Below, one piece after another: positions 25,804 to 38,242 of a stretch of DNA of 64,000 nt. Position 1 is the first letter of the stretch; every line of letters starts with the position of its first letter. This DNA comes from Silene latifolia (taxonomy: Eukaryota > Streptophyta > Magnoliopsida > Caryophyllales > Caryophyllaceae), in NCBI RefSeq assembly GCF_048544455.1, contig NC_133526.1, forward strand, positions 9,502,001-9,566,000. Direction: 5' to 3'. Both the position numbers and the translations under genes were made by a program. The notes beneath the pieces were generated by a model. The model saw only the letters and a program-made list of their open reading frames with translations, searched no databases and had not been told where the DNA came from.

Positions 25804-28090
25804 TTAGTTTTGGAGCCCGTGAAAATCACGGGATCGTTAATAATTGACTGTGTTAAAGTGTTTAATTTGTGAATAACTTATATGGAGTGGTCCCCCTGTC
25901 TCAATCATTTGTTTAATTTTAATTAAAAAAACCACTCACAAATAATAATAAAAAAAAGCTAAATAAATGAACACGACTGAAGGAGCGATATTTTAAAACA
26001 AAATTTTAATACACTCCAAATTTTTTATTCGGGATGATACGCAAACCAAAATGTGAATAACTTGGTTGTTTTGAAGCGAGGATACAATCCGTCAAATTGA
26101 ATTTTCGAGTACTTCTGGTCTTATGGACAATCTTGATGCCATAGAAGTATTGGAACATGAATTTGCGCTCCATTGCCGTCACCTCTTTTCAAGGGATTTA
26201 AAAATATGAGTACTAGTTGCTACCAATAAAACAAAACATTAAAAGAAGTCACTCTTCCATATATGAACAAATTGCATTGAAATTTATTTGCTACTTCATA
26301 TGCAGTTAAAAACCTCATAACTTCGAAATATATAGCGTGATTACTTTTCATTCATTATCCTTTCTTTCTCTACAAAAATATAACCTTCATATTACTTCAC
26401 TTATAGTAAGTACACATATAGATATAGAATTTAAATAAATACTCCCGTCAAAATCCAAAAACTCGTACAATATGGATAATTATGCTAGTCTCGTAAAAAT
26501 ATTTCTTATTGGGTATGCAAAATAATTACGCGAAGTTCAAAGTACATCCATGTTAGGATCACATTAACATATACATACCTCCTACAATAACATCATTAAT
26601 TAAATTATCAAGTTAATTAATTGAATTGACACCTCCAATTAAGACTATTAAATATAAATACATGAACAAAAAGAAAAGGAAAAAGCAGGCACATAATTCC
26701 AATAAAATACTCTAAATTAAATTACAGAGAGAACAAAAAAAAACTGACTTTTAAGGACGAGTAATGTTGGTTTGGACAACCTGGTATCATATAAGACAAT
26801 AATATGAATTGGTATTTTGATGAGATTTTATAGAAAGAAAATCAATGACTCTCAATTTTCTCGTTTGAGTTGCTAATGATTCTTCAATTGCCTGTTTAAT
26901 TAATGGTTATTCAATTGCGTCTTTAATTAGTGATTCTTCATTCTTCAATTGTCTCTTTATTATTTGACCATTGCTTTGATCGGCTTAAAGATTATAGAAT
27001 ATGAATGGTTTTTTCATCACCACCAAACATTGCAACTTGCCTCTTTATTGCTTGAATGGAGATATTGTTTTTATTGTCGTTTTGGTGCATTTTAAAGTAC
27101 TTTTATGTGAGCAACTTTAACAACTACTCCGAATAATTCCAAGGAAATGTTATATATATTTAAAATATCACATTTTGTGTTATAATAATATACTCCGTAG
27201 TATATATAAGATTAGATTTGAGACAAAAAGTAAGAGAGTAAAATAAGGATCAAAACTTTATAGGTGAACTCTAATAATTATTTTTTTGCAAGAAAGGTAT
27301 TTTCATATATTCCAAACAAATTGAGAGGATTACATGAGTTTCTTACAAGTAAAAATAACCACTATACAATAAATAGAGATTAATGCATATACGATTCTAA
27401 ACACAGCTTCTTCATATTTGATCATTCAATAAAAATTATAATCAAAACAATACTATTATACTTCATACGAAATATTAGCCTTTCCTAATTCGTGAGAAAA
27501 TAAAATATAAACAAATCATTCAAAAAAATATTTATCCAAAAAATATTGTGAGTTACAGAATAGTATATTTGACGGAAAATAAAAAAATGATTTAAAGGCT
27601 TGAAAGCATTGGAATTGGAACAATGAATTGGAGAATAAGAATCGGTTTCTAATTAATTACTATTTATGCATATTATAACACTATGATAAGATCAAATTGA
27701 CATATGTGCATCGTACTTTAACAATTTGACTAAGCAATTTGATTTATAACCTGTTTAACAAAATAAAAATAGAACATGAGTGTTAAAAAGGAGATTAAAA
27801 AGTGTAGGAAAGAGTGAAGGACAATAATGTAAGTATGTAACAACATGTCAACAACTTATTAAAGATTTTTGCTACCATTCATTTCAAATAAACCATTGTA
27901 GAAAAAAGAAAAACCGATAAAAATGAAAGAGTCATCCAAACCAAGAAAAAAAATCTGTAAAGAAGATCCATAGCCATTATTTCGAACCTCGTGCATTGTT
28001 ATTGATATGTGAGTATGTCATCCTCCTATAATATTAGTACAAACACACACATAAAAAAAATAACTAATAAAATTCTAACTAATTCAAAAC

Positions 28091-28178
<88 letters not shown>

Positions 28179-28948
28179 GTGAAACATTAATTTAGTTCTC
28201 TATGTATAGTTTACCTACCAATTTTTTGAATAAAGTTGAAAATTCATTCTCCTGCAATATTAATATAAACACAAAAAAATAACTAATAAGATTCTAATTA
28301 ATTCAAAACATAATAAAAATAAAAGGCGAAATAATTAATTTAGTTCTTTAGCTATACCTTACCTACCAATTTTTTTAATAAAGTTGAAAATTCATTCTCC
28401 TGCAATATTAATACAAACACAAAAAAAAATAACAAATTAATACAAAACATAAGAAAAATAAAAAACGAAACAATTGGTTTACTTTTCTACGTATACTTTG
28501 GATGCTATTTTTTTGAATAAAATTGAAAATTAGGGTGAATATAATAGTTATATATATGAAAATTCTATTACAAATTCTCTCAAAATTTTATGAATGAAAG
28601 AAAAATAAAAATATATGGTAGATAAATACGGAATATATATAGTAATGATGAAAGGAAGGTTAAAAGGTTATTTTATTAAATAAAGGAAATAATGATTAAA
28701 TAAATAAGGTAAATAAATAAAAGCAATTGGGAGAGGAGATCAATGGTTTACAATTTTTTTTCTTTCTTTTTTGTGTTTATACCTTATATTTTTTAAATTG
28801 TTTTACCTTATATTTTTTAATTTTCTTAAATTGGTAATCCATTTTACTTTTTTTTTTTTTTTACGATGTCACATTAAAATTTGCCACGTCACAATTAAAC
28901 TTGCCATGTCACATTTTTTAGGTTAGCCTTTTAATAAGATTTTATAGA
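25804..28948 (-). mobile_element. Non-autonomous Helitron, 3145 bp
   Basis: On the minus strand it runs from A|TCTATAAAATCTTATTAAA at 28948 to CCAAAACTAA|T at 25804 (a CTRR terminus). The 3' hairpin CCCGTGATTTTCACGGG sits at 25817-25833. It carries an AAT microsatellite and a ~130-bp tandem repeat. No transposase-like ORF is seen. Confidence -1.
28040..28530. repeat. ~130-bp tandem repeat with an embedded (AAT)n tract
   Basis: Three diverged units share 'CAATATTAATACAAACAC', 'ACTAATAAAATTCTAA' and a motif close to ACCTACCAATTTTTTGAATA. A run of ~30 AAT units (about 28088-28179) expands the first unit. Confidence -1.
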
Positions 28949-29786
28949 TTTTGGTAATAAAACATGTTAATAAATTAAAACTTTTCATATTACTTAACAT
29001 GCACCCACCATTTTTATTAACACTTTTTCCTATTTAATTCATTTTTTTTAATTAAACATTATAATAAATTGATTAAAACTATTCATAATACTTAATATCC
29101 ACCAAATTAATTAAAATTTCTTCCTATCTAATTAATTTTTGTAATATAATATGTTAATAAATTGATTAGATTTCTTTATACTACTTAATACCCATAATTT
29201 TCATTAACATTTTTCCCTATCTAATTCACCTTTTGAGTTGCTCAACAATCAATTATCTAATTTAATAATACCATAAAATAAATTAAAAATAAAATTAAAA
29301 TATGTGAGTCTATGGTTGTGTGATGGCTATAAAACCTATAATACCTATGATAGTTTATATTCACAATATTTATTTAAAATCTATTACTCATTTGCCCATG
29401 AGTTTCTAAGTTGTGGATTATATTTTATGATTTAATTTATTTATTTGATTATAGAGAGTATATTGAGTATTATTATTGAGTATTGTTGTTGTTGTTATGT
29501 CCAATAAAGTATATTTTAATTTGTTATGTTATTGGTTTTATAAATCCTTTGATTTATATTTAAATTCATGTTTTCCATTTGGTTTAATTTCAATGATTTA
29601 CATGTGACAATGTTGATTCGTTTGTGAAGGTTTTGCCATGTTAATGTTTTACCTTTTGGTCAATATATTTTTTATATGAATTTTAAAGCATCGTAAAATG
29701 TATGTGAATGGAGATAAGACAAAGCATCACGTGGGTAATCTGAAGAGGGAAGAAATACAAAAGGCACGAAACTGAGGTAAAATCTA

Positions 29787-31772
29787 TCTATACAATATAA
29801 TTAAAAGGCTACTTAAAACATTTAATTTAATTCACATGGCATTATTATAGAGGTTAATACTAATTCATCTATATTAATTACTTAATTATTTATTTTTATA
29901 CAATATTATAAAAAAGCAAAATTATGTATTAAAAAGTTAATTATCTCCAAAATTGTCACATGCTTATAAGTACCAAAAAAAATAAAAAAAAAATAGTAGT
30001 TTCAATCATTAAAAAACTTATATAAACTATTTATTTTCCTCTCATAAATTTGGTTATTAATCTACCTATATATTTAACTTTAATTCCATAAGATAATTAA
30101 AAAGCAAGCGATACTATCTACCATTATTATTTTGCATGTCATATTTTAATTTTGGAAGATAATTTCTAAACCATTCTCATGCAAAGTAGATTGTGTAAAA
30201 AAAAAATAATAATAATAATAATAACAATAATAATAAAGCAAACCTTTCACATTCCATTTCTCCTTACACCATATTTATGTCTATATTAGACTTCATAATA
30301 CTGAGAAAAATCTATAACTCTATAATCTAAATAAAAAATCTATAATCTATAAATCTAATTAAAAGGCAAGGCAAACTATCTACCATAATCTATATGTCAT
30401 ATTTAATTACATACGATAATATCTTAAACCACTTTTGTATAAAGTAGATTTTGTAAAAATAAAAATAAAAATATAATTATTAGTAATCAAGCAAACCTTA
30501 TGCATTCCCTTTCTCCTTACTCCTTATTAATGTTTATATTAAATTTGATAATAATAAAAAAAATGATGCTCAAAACTCAAAAGTCATAAACCTTGATTCA
30601 TATTTATACTTATATTAAATTTGATAATAATGAAAAAATGATGCTCAAAAGTTATAAACGCATCCTCAATTGTTTATATATTTTTGTTGGAAGACAAAAT
30701 TTATAAACCAAAATTTATTTCATCCCTATTGTTAGTAGAACTAAATGTGTCACTAATCTTCCTAAGATTCTATTCCAATTAAGGTAAATGTATTAAGGTT
30801 TTAGATTATTAACTAATTTATTTCTTTTTTAGTGCAAGTTCCATTGGTATGAAGTTTTGATCACATTTTTCAACTTCGTCGTATGTATTTGTTTTGTTCT
30901 CATTTATAGGGTCTACCAAAATTTGTGGTGTTGACCTATTCAAAGGTTAACCTACTTACATCTCTAAGACTTCATTCTTATTCTCTCTTTCCTTCTCTAT
31001 TTAAGAGAAAGTTTAAGTTAATAACGATAATATTGTATAAAACAAATTCCACTGTTTTGTTGGTTAATTCGCACTAATTACTGAGTTATTTTTTTATATG
31101 GATGATTCATTGGAGAAAGAAGACTATATGGAGAAGTTAAATATTAGGATTGCTTAAAGACCTATATATTAAAAATTAAGGGGTCGTTTGGTTCACTATG
31201 GGAAAATAGAATTCCCGGGAAGAGGAAATTCATATGAACTTAAAAATCATGTGAATTGTATAAATCTTGTTTGGTTGAATGTGGGAACTTAATTCATGTG
31301 GGAATTCCCACTTACCTAGGGGAGGCTAGGTAAGTGACTTCCTACATCATGTAGGAATTGAAGTTCCATAGGAAGTTCTACTTCCCATGAATTAGGCAAC
31401 CAAACAAGACTTTATTTTGCAACTTCCCATGATTTTCCAATTCTCATGAATTTGGAAGGCAACCAAACAACCCGTAAGTGTAAGATTGACGAGATCAACG
31501 TGAATGAGTAATAGTTTTTTAGTTTTTTTTTCAACTGTATTTTGTTTTCAATCATTTTACCTTTGAAAAAATAGCACTCTTTAATTTATCGACTTTGATC
31601 TTTATGTTAACATGTCAATGCCCGTATTTTTGGTACACGATCTATCATGAATTATTCATGAGGTAATTTTACTATGTGATTTGATATTTTGTAAAGTCTC
31701 AATTACTAGAAACACTAAAAATATCACACTAAAAACAAAATATCCGGCGAAATTCACGGGCCACAAAACTAG
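29787..31772 (+). mobile_element. Helitron 5' terminus, possibly a separate 1986-bp element
   Basis: A|TCTATACAATATAATTAAA at 29787 is a full Helitron 5' end. If it pairs with the CTAG at 31772, this is an inner element and the outer one has lost its 3' end. A further degenerate 5'-like motif (TCTATAAATCTAATTAAAAG) lies near 30343. It contains a Tourist MITE (31180-31474). Confidence -1.
31180..31474. mobile_element. Tourist-type MITE, 295 bp
   Basis: Imperfect inverted ends GGGGTCGTTTGGTT / AACCAAACAACCCG are flanked by the TAA duplication (31177-31179 and 31475-31477). Nested in the Helitron complex. Confidence -1.
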
Positions 31773-32481
31773 TTATACATAATACAGATAATTTCAATGA
31801 AATTCAAGAAACTCACAACTTAAATCATGCATAATACGGATAATTTCAAAGAAACCCACAACTTAATTTATGCATAATACGAATAATATTAATAAATTCA
31901 AGAAACCCAACAACAAAACCCACATTTGAAACACCATATTACTTACAAACTGATATGTTACTAATAGTTTTAATAAAATTCAAGAAACCCATAAACAGAA
32001 CACACACTTGGAACTCCATACCCACTTACAACCTCATACGTAATACGAACATTTTCAATAAACCCATTAATAAAAAACTGCAAAAAACAATACTAACAAT
32101 CAACAAAAGTGACAATGTACAGAGAAATAGAAAATTGAAGGGTTAACGACTTACTGTTGATAGAATTAGAAGAGTTTAAGGAAAAGAATTGTTCAGAGGT
32201 GAATACGGATTACCACTCGAAGAATAATGGTGGACGAAAGAGGAAATAATGAGAAACTAACTGTATAGGGAGCGAGCGATAACAAAAGATGTATGGAAAC
32301 AGAGTAAAAGCAGCGAAGAATGTTTTATAAAGAAAAGAGAGTTGATCCTCTGTAGTCTGTAATAGAGACGAAATAGAAGAGGGAAATAAAACTTTTGAAT
32401 TTACGGAAAGAGTCAAATCAGAATATAGTTATATATATAGTTAAAAAAAGAAAGGGAAAACGCTATTGGATTCACTTTGAA
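31773..32481. repeat. Continuation of the 52-bp tandem array, then unassigned DNA
   Basis: CATAATACGGATAATTTCAA-type units continue to ~32070, the other half of the array that stops at 23411. Beyond it no gene or element is recognised. Confidence -1.
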
Positions 32482-32489
32482 CACATAGG

Positions 32490-32812
32490 TAGAGGTGGAC
32501 ATCGGGCCAGATTGGTGCGGGACGGGACGAGCTGGTGGAGAGGGAGCCCGAGCCCACACCACGGGCTCAGGGTGTGCGGGCATGAGAAATTGTGGCCCTG
32601 AACCGGCCCGATTAGGGCAAATGGGCTAAAAAAAGGGTGGGTCATGCAGGCTGGGTGGTGTGGGCTGGGGTAGAGGAAGCTCGGGACTGGCCCGGGTATA
32701 GGGGCGGGCTGTGCAGGCCAAGGAAACGGGCTGGCGAGCTGAGGAAATCTGGACTCGGTTAAGCGGGTCTGGTCAGTGTGGGCCGGCTGGCCCATGTTGG
32801 AGTCCACCTCTA
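32490..32812. mobile_element. hAT-type MITE, 323 bp, GC-rich
   Basis: Inverted ends TAGAGGTGGAC / GTCCACCTCTA are flanked by an 8-bp duplication with one mismatch (CACATAGG 32482-32489, CACATTGG 32813-32820). GGGCC/GGCCC motifs recur inside. No coding capacity. Confidence -1.
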
Positions 32813-32820
32813 CACATTGG

Positions 32821-33739
32821 TAGATAAGGTAAAAGTTAAAGTACCTAGAAAGTCACAAATGACTTGTTTTTATCTACTCAGGTGGATTTTATCTGACGTC
32901 AAGCTTGATAATACATGTAACAACAAATGAGAATTTGTGGTCTTGCTATAATGGCTTTGCTTCGTGCTACATAATTCCTTAAAAAAAAAAAGATCTCCTC
33001 GAGATTCCAAAATTACAATTTATGTAAATAAGTGACATAGACCTATACATGTATTTTATTTAAAATATGCTTGGAATAAACAAATGATTAAAATGGGAAT
33101 GAGTTGAAACTAATTATCATAAATGAGTACATGTAGGTTCGTTTTTTTTTTCTTCTTCTTTCCTTTTTTCAGTGTCAATTCAAAACAACGCACTGCCATT
33201 CAGCGGTTTTTGCGATTTGTATGTATATGAAATATGAAAAACAAAAAGGAAAATTGGGGCAAATGGCTCAGCAACTTTGGTATAAAGGCGTTGAACCACT
33301 TCGTATAATTTTTGAATAATCGAGAAAGAAAATTTTTAGAAGCAAAATCATTGAATAATTTAGCGACTTAGAAAAAAGAAATAAAAATAAAATGTTTACT
33401 TAGTAGCTTTGCTATTTCCCACTTTTGCCCTTGCTACGGTAATTTTTTTTCTATGGTTTCACTTGAAATCGTTATCCTAAATTCTCGCAAAACCAATCGC
33501 ACGCAGATGCATCTTTGCCCCGCAGAACTGTCCTAGCCATAAAAATAAAGAGATCCCGGATAAACAACCTTTAAATAATCTTTATTCCGTATAACTCAAG
33601 GTAAAAAATAATTATTGTAAACACCTTTGCCGATTGCAAATTTCTTTTCCACAATCTTCGGTTAACACCTTATGCGCTGCCTTCCATTTTTACTAGGTGT
33701 AACACCTTATACGGTGCCTTCCATTTTTACATTCGCAAG
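32821..33739. other. Intergenic DNA, nothing recognised
   Basis: AT-rich. A 29-bp diverged direct duplication containing 'GCCTTCCATTTTTAC' lies near 33668-33730. Confidence -1.
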
Positions 33740-34467
33740 TGTAGGCACGAAAAAATTATTTAAGTGTCGAAAATCAAATAAATGGATTAATTTGAGTTAA
33801 TAATAAATAAATTACTCAATTTAATTATTTTTGTCCCTTTTAAATCAAATTTGGGTCATTCTGAGTTATTCGGGTCCAAACAGAAGTCAAATTGTGCTAA
33901 AATTGTAAACGGGCCGAGAAATGGGCATGCGACCAGGCCCGAGGAAAAGCCTAACTTTTCTCTATAAATAGCCTAGCGTTGTCATTTGGAAGAGATATAC
34001 AAAAAAAGCTGGAAGAAACGCTCAGCAATTCTCTCTGAAAAAACTCGTGAAATTCATCGTAAGCAGTCAACAAGCACAACAAATTTGTGCCGCCTGCGCA
34101 GGAAAACTCAAACATTCAAACTCGAATATTCAAACATTCAAACTCGAATATTCAAACATTCAAGAGAGACTCAAGTCGTTCGACCCTCTCAAGAATACAA
34201 GTCAACGTCGCGCGTAGAATGTATACACCCGCTACACGTGCACCCCCTGCAAAACACACGCGCACTCCCTACGTCGATCGTGCACGCGTACCTTATTTGT
34301 TTAGTTAGAATCAGAGGATTATTAGAGATTGTACACGAAATTTTCTGATATTAATAAAAACTCATTTTGTTTCCTTATTTTGTATTTCAGTTATCGCAAT
34401 ACAAAATTTGTCGTTAAAGCAAGGTAATCTCCATTTCCCGTACTCCAAAGAAAAAATTGTGTCCTGG
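33740..34467 (+). mobile_element. Candidate solo LTR, ~0.73 kb
   Basis: It starts TGTAGGCACG after GCAAG. A TATA box (CTATAAATAGCC at ~33961), a downstream leader, a TTAATAAAAACTC polyadenylation-like signal (~34351) and a final TCTCCATTTCCCGTACTCC block follow. That is the U3-R-U5 order of an LTR. The 3' end has no clean CA and the target duplication (GCAAG/GGAAG) is imperfect, so the right boundary is tentative. A 120-codon ORF starting at 33986 is probably fortuitous. Confidence -1.
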
Positions 34468-35482
34468 AAGAAGCTAGGAAAGATAATCTATATCTATATA
34501 TCTATATAAAATAATAAAACAGAAACCAAAAAAAAACTTTCCTTTCCCGCCTAACTCCCACCTCCATATTGCACACAAGTTTATCCATTCTTACTGTACA
34601 TCCTATCAATCAAATTAGCCAATTTAATCAAATATATTCCTTGGATGATATTGAAATATTTTCTTATACTCATAAAAAACACACCCAATATAACAAGTTA
34701 AACAAAATAATAAAACACCTTAAAATGAAAATGGTAAAAAATGACCGTGAACGGAGGGAGTAGTTTTCTTCCAAGTCCATTGCTCCTTTAGCGATCAATC
34801 AATACCTTTCTTAGTTTCTTTGTATTGATAGATTGCAACGTGTCGTCCAAGTGAATAACGGGTTACTCCAACATAATATAAGTAATAGATATATTTCGTC
34901 GCGTGATTAGATTATTAATGTTTAAGATGTTGCTAAGTCTTTTATTTGATTATTTTTCAATGAGTTGAATATACCATTATCTTTTTTCGGAAGATCTCTT
35001 TATTTAGGCCGCGTTTGAAAATATTTTGTCGTTTTGGGATTCATGTAAGCACCGATTTTGTACAAACTTAAGAAGTTCATATACGTTATCTCCCCACACT
35101 TTAAAATAAATCATGTTTCTCAATTATCATGGTTTACATTTGATAAAAATATCACTCATAAGAATTAAAAAAAGGTGAACAAATGACTGGGACATGAAGT
35201 ACAAAGCTAAGTACAAGAATACAAAAAGAGGAAAGGAAATCGATCAAACTTCAAGCTGATGAACTATTTACTTTAGTATTGAAAGATCACTTATTAAATT
35301 GAATCAAAATGAATTATCACTACTACAAATCCAGGCAACTACAACGCCCCTTTAACAACGCTTATTCACGAAAATCACCATAAGACGTTGTACAATGGAT
35401 GGCGCGAATTTTACTAAAATTAATTACAACGGTTATGTGTTGATAACCGTTGTTATAGGTTTTAACAATAAGTCAAACTTGC

Positions 35483-36898
35483 TGATATGTTATCGCACAC
35501 CTATGCAAAAATAATATTTATACCCTAGACACAAATTAATGTAGTACGTAGGGGTCGAATCCACAGAGAGACGGGAGTTGTTAATTAGTTGTTATGGGTT
35601 GAATTCTATCAAGGTCGATTACGTTTTGGATTGGTTTGTTGGATGGTTTGATGATTAGAAAATAATAAACTAAATGATAAAAGGAGTCTATGGAAGTCGG
35701 GTCACACATGCAAATTATGTAAATGTTTAAGTTAAATATAGGAGTTGATGAAATGTTAATTGTTTAGGCTTAGAGATACCCACCTTACGGCATTAGTGTC
35801 AACCATAGACCGGGTCCTAGAGAAACTCTCGTTTATGACTAGGTCGTCCTACTACACATGCTTAGTCTAATTCAATTCCGTGCCTCTCGGCTTTAGAACG
35901 AATGAACAAACTTAATCAATGAATAAGGCCTTTAAACAATGATTAAACATTAAAGTGCAAACATGTGATAGAAACAATTTAGATAATATTATATCAACTT
36001 AATTTAACATTTTACAAATACTTTTTATGTATGACTCTCTTCATTCCCTAGACAAGGTAAACTACTCTAACATAATGTAAATGCAAACTAAATTAATGAC
36101 AAATAAAATGATGAACATAATGGAAATGTGAATAGGATTACCTTGCAATGGAAGTGGGAATGAAACTTGGAAGAACAACACTTGAAATGTAAATTGTAAA
36201 TAAACTTGAATGGAAATTATATTGAAATGCTTAACCTAAAATGTTTATAACATAAAACTAAAAGTAATTCTAATCTAAACTAAACTAAACTAAAAACTAA
36301 ACTAAACTAAAACTTAGAGAGAATTTCTATGTAAAAATGTATGTAAAAAGATGGTGTCTCTAGATGTTGAAGTCTACACACTTTATATAGGAAATAAGGG
36401 GTGAAACCTAGAGCAAATACAAGTGGTCAACCCTAAATATTTTCTCTTAATTACTTGAGTAATTGCCTAGAGAATCCCATGTTGGTCATCAACTCCTTCT
36501 TAATTGCATAATTAGCATCCAAAGAGCATTTTAAGATGAGCATCCAAGGCATTCTCCCATCTTCTTCTACTTGGGCTTTAACACTTGATTTTATACTTGG
36601 GCTCATTTCTTGACTTGTGTTGTGCATTTCCGGAGTTAATCCACCACATTTGCTCATGCAAGTCCATGCTTTATTTCATTGTTGGTCCATTCTTCTCTTC
36701 AACTTACCTTTGTATCCTAGTATTTGTAAATATGTGGAATTAAGATCCTTAAAGCTTAAGTACCTACAAAATATGATAGAACGTGCAAATGCAACTAGAA
36801 ATACAAATATTAGCTCAATATCACTAAGGTTAGTGCATAATGACATATAAATTGGAGCTAAAATATGGAAATAAAATGTATATAAATTGGACTTATCA
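35483..36898 (-). mobile_element. Solo LTR inside the CACTA element, 1416 bp
   Basis: On the minus strand it begins TGATAAGTCC and ends ACATATCA. The perfect 5-bp duplication CTTGC flanks it (35478-35482 and 36899-36903). The U5-like end has the 'GTGGATTCGACCCC' block seen in Tat-like LTRs. A TATA-like ATATAAAGTG lies near 36380 on the minus strand. Confidence -1.
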
Positions 36899-37580
36899 CT
36901 TGCACAACCGTTAATATAAAAACTAATAACAACAGTTTACTCTGTAATACATTATAACCGTTGTTAATAATTTGGCGCAAAATTGGCGCAAAGTTAGTGA
37001 AAAGTAATTACAACGGTTATATATAAACCCGTTGTTAATACTTTTTAACAACGGTTTTCTAAGGAACCGTTGTTAATATATTCTCTAATGACAACGGGTT
37101 TATGTGTAATAACCGTTGTCAATACTTTCCATAATATAAACCACACAAACACAGATCAGCTACAGCCACAAACACAAACCTAACACAAACACAAACATAC
37201 ACAAACACAAACACACACTTTCTCATCGTCTCTTTCTCTCTTTCTCATCGTCGATTTATTATCAGATCTCCGTCACTGTTGTTGTCATCGTCTCTTACTT
37301 TCTCTAATTATCAGGTAAATATGCATGGTTTAATTTAGGTTTTGTCATCTCAGTCATTATTTTTTTCTCTAATTATTTCATTTGCATGTGTTTTTATCGA
37401 TCATTATGTTCTTTCTCTAAGTATTATTCGCTTAATTAGTTTTGTCACTGTTGTTTTTCTGCGTTTATTAGCTTGTAAAACAAATTAAATTAAATAAAAC
37501 AAAGAAGAAGATGGTAGAGAGCGAGAAATGCATAATAAACTTAATTAATTAATATATATATAAATACATAAAAAAATGAA

Positions 37581-37868
37581 TTACATTGCTAAAAATGCAA
37601 TTCTTAGATATGCATAGAGAGTCTTATTCTCTTCTATGATATCCATTCTCTCCTCCTTTGTTATTTGGAGGTTTCGTTCAGCAGTTGCTATATCGTCATA
37701 TAGCTGCAACAACTGTTGCTCTGTCAAGCCATTTTTTTTGGCGTCCTTGAGTGCGGTTCGAGTTTCCACAAGGTAGCTCCTGAACCTGTCCTCGATGTCC
37801 AGCAACCGGCAGATGAAACTCTTGTTGTACTCGGTCATAGTGCATGTCTTACGGATGGTATCATTCAT
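37581..37868 (-). CDS. Small ORF of unknown function inside a CACTA element
   Basis: A 95-residue intact frame without introns. Residues ~35-85 are charged and helical (RSYLVETRTALKDAKKNG, then TAERNLQITKEERMDIIEEN), suggesting a short coiled coil. No catalytic motif, signal peptide or membrane segment is seen, and I do not recognise the family. Upstream on its strand there is a TATA-like AGTATAAA (about 37981-37988). Two AAACCCTAAA telo-box-like motifs lie in the presumed leader (37895-37935), the order expected of a plant promoter and 5' leader. It is the only plausible gene in this transposase-less CACTA element. It could be a captured host fragment, a transposon accessory gene, or a fortuitous frame. 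Confidence -1.
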   Translation of the reverse strand: MNDTIRKTCTMTEYNKSFICRLLDIEDRFRSYLVETRTALKDAKKNGLTEQQLLQLYDDIATAERNLQITKEERMDIIEENKTLYAYLRIAFLAM

Positions 37869-38024
37869 TGTTGATGAAGTTTGGAGTTTGTTTGAAAGAT
37901 TTAGGGTTTGGAGTTTGTTTTAGCAGTTTAGGGTTTGGAGATAGTGAGATAATGGAATGATTATTGAGATAATGCATGAATTTATACTAAGTAATGCGTC
38001 GTTTGAGTTGTTTTTTAATTAATA

Positions 38025-38242
38025 CTCCCTCATATTCACAATAAACCTCCCATTTCATTTTGACACGAAAATTAAGAAAACACACTACTCCACCATATAA
38101 ATAAATTTAAACCACACAAATACACTACCCCACCATACAATTAAATTTGGACCACACAAACACTTACCAAAAAAGGAAATAGAGAAGTTATTGTGAATAG
38201 ACGAAAATGGAAATAGGGAGGTTTATCTTGAATAGGAGGGAG
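38025..38242. mobile_element. Stowaway-type MITE, 218 bp
   Basis: Inverted ends CTCCCTCATATTCACAATAA / TCTTGAATAGGAGGGAG are flanked by TA (38023-38024 and 38243-38244). Nested in the CACTA element. Confidence -1.

Larger units (their letters stand above)
23412..31772 (+). mobile_element. Outer Helitron complex with nested Helitrons
   Basis: The left end is A|TCTATAAAATATAATTAAA. The right end is CACAAAACTAG|T at 31772, preceded by a decayed hairpin (CCGGCGAAATTCACGGG). Both ends abut the same 52-bp tandem array, consistent with Helitron insertion between A and T without target duplication. Two minus-strand Helitrons (23721-25196, 25804-28948) lie inside, and extra plus 5' termini occur at 25468 and 29787. 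No Rep/helicase ORF is visible, so the elements are non-autonomous. The pairing of 23412 with 31772 is inferred from the flanks. The alternative is 29787 with 31772. Confidence -1.

Noticed and set aside
33986..34348. 120-codon frame downstream of a TATA box
   Set aside because: It fits the leader region of a candidate LTR (TATA, then AATAAA). It includes a 24-bp tandem repeat and no domain.
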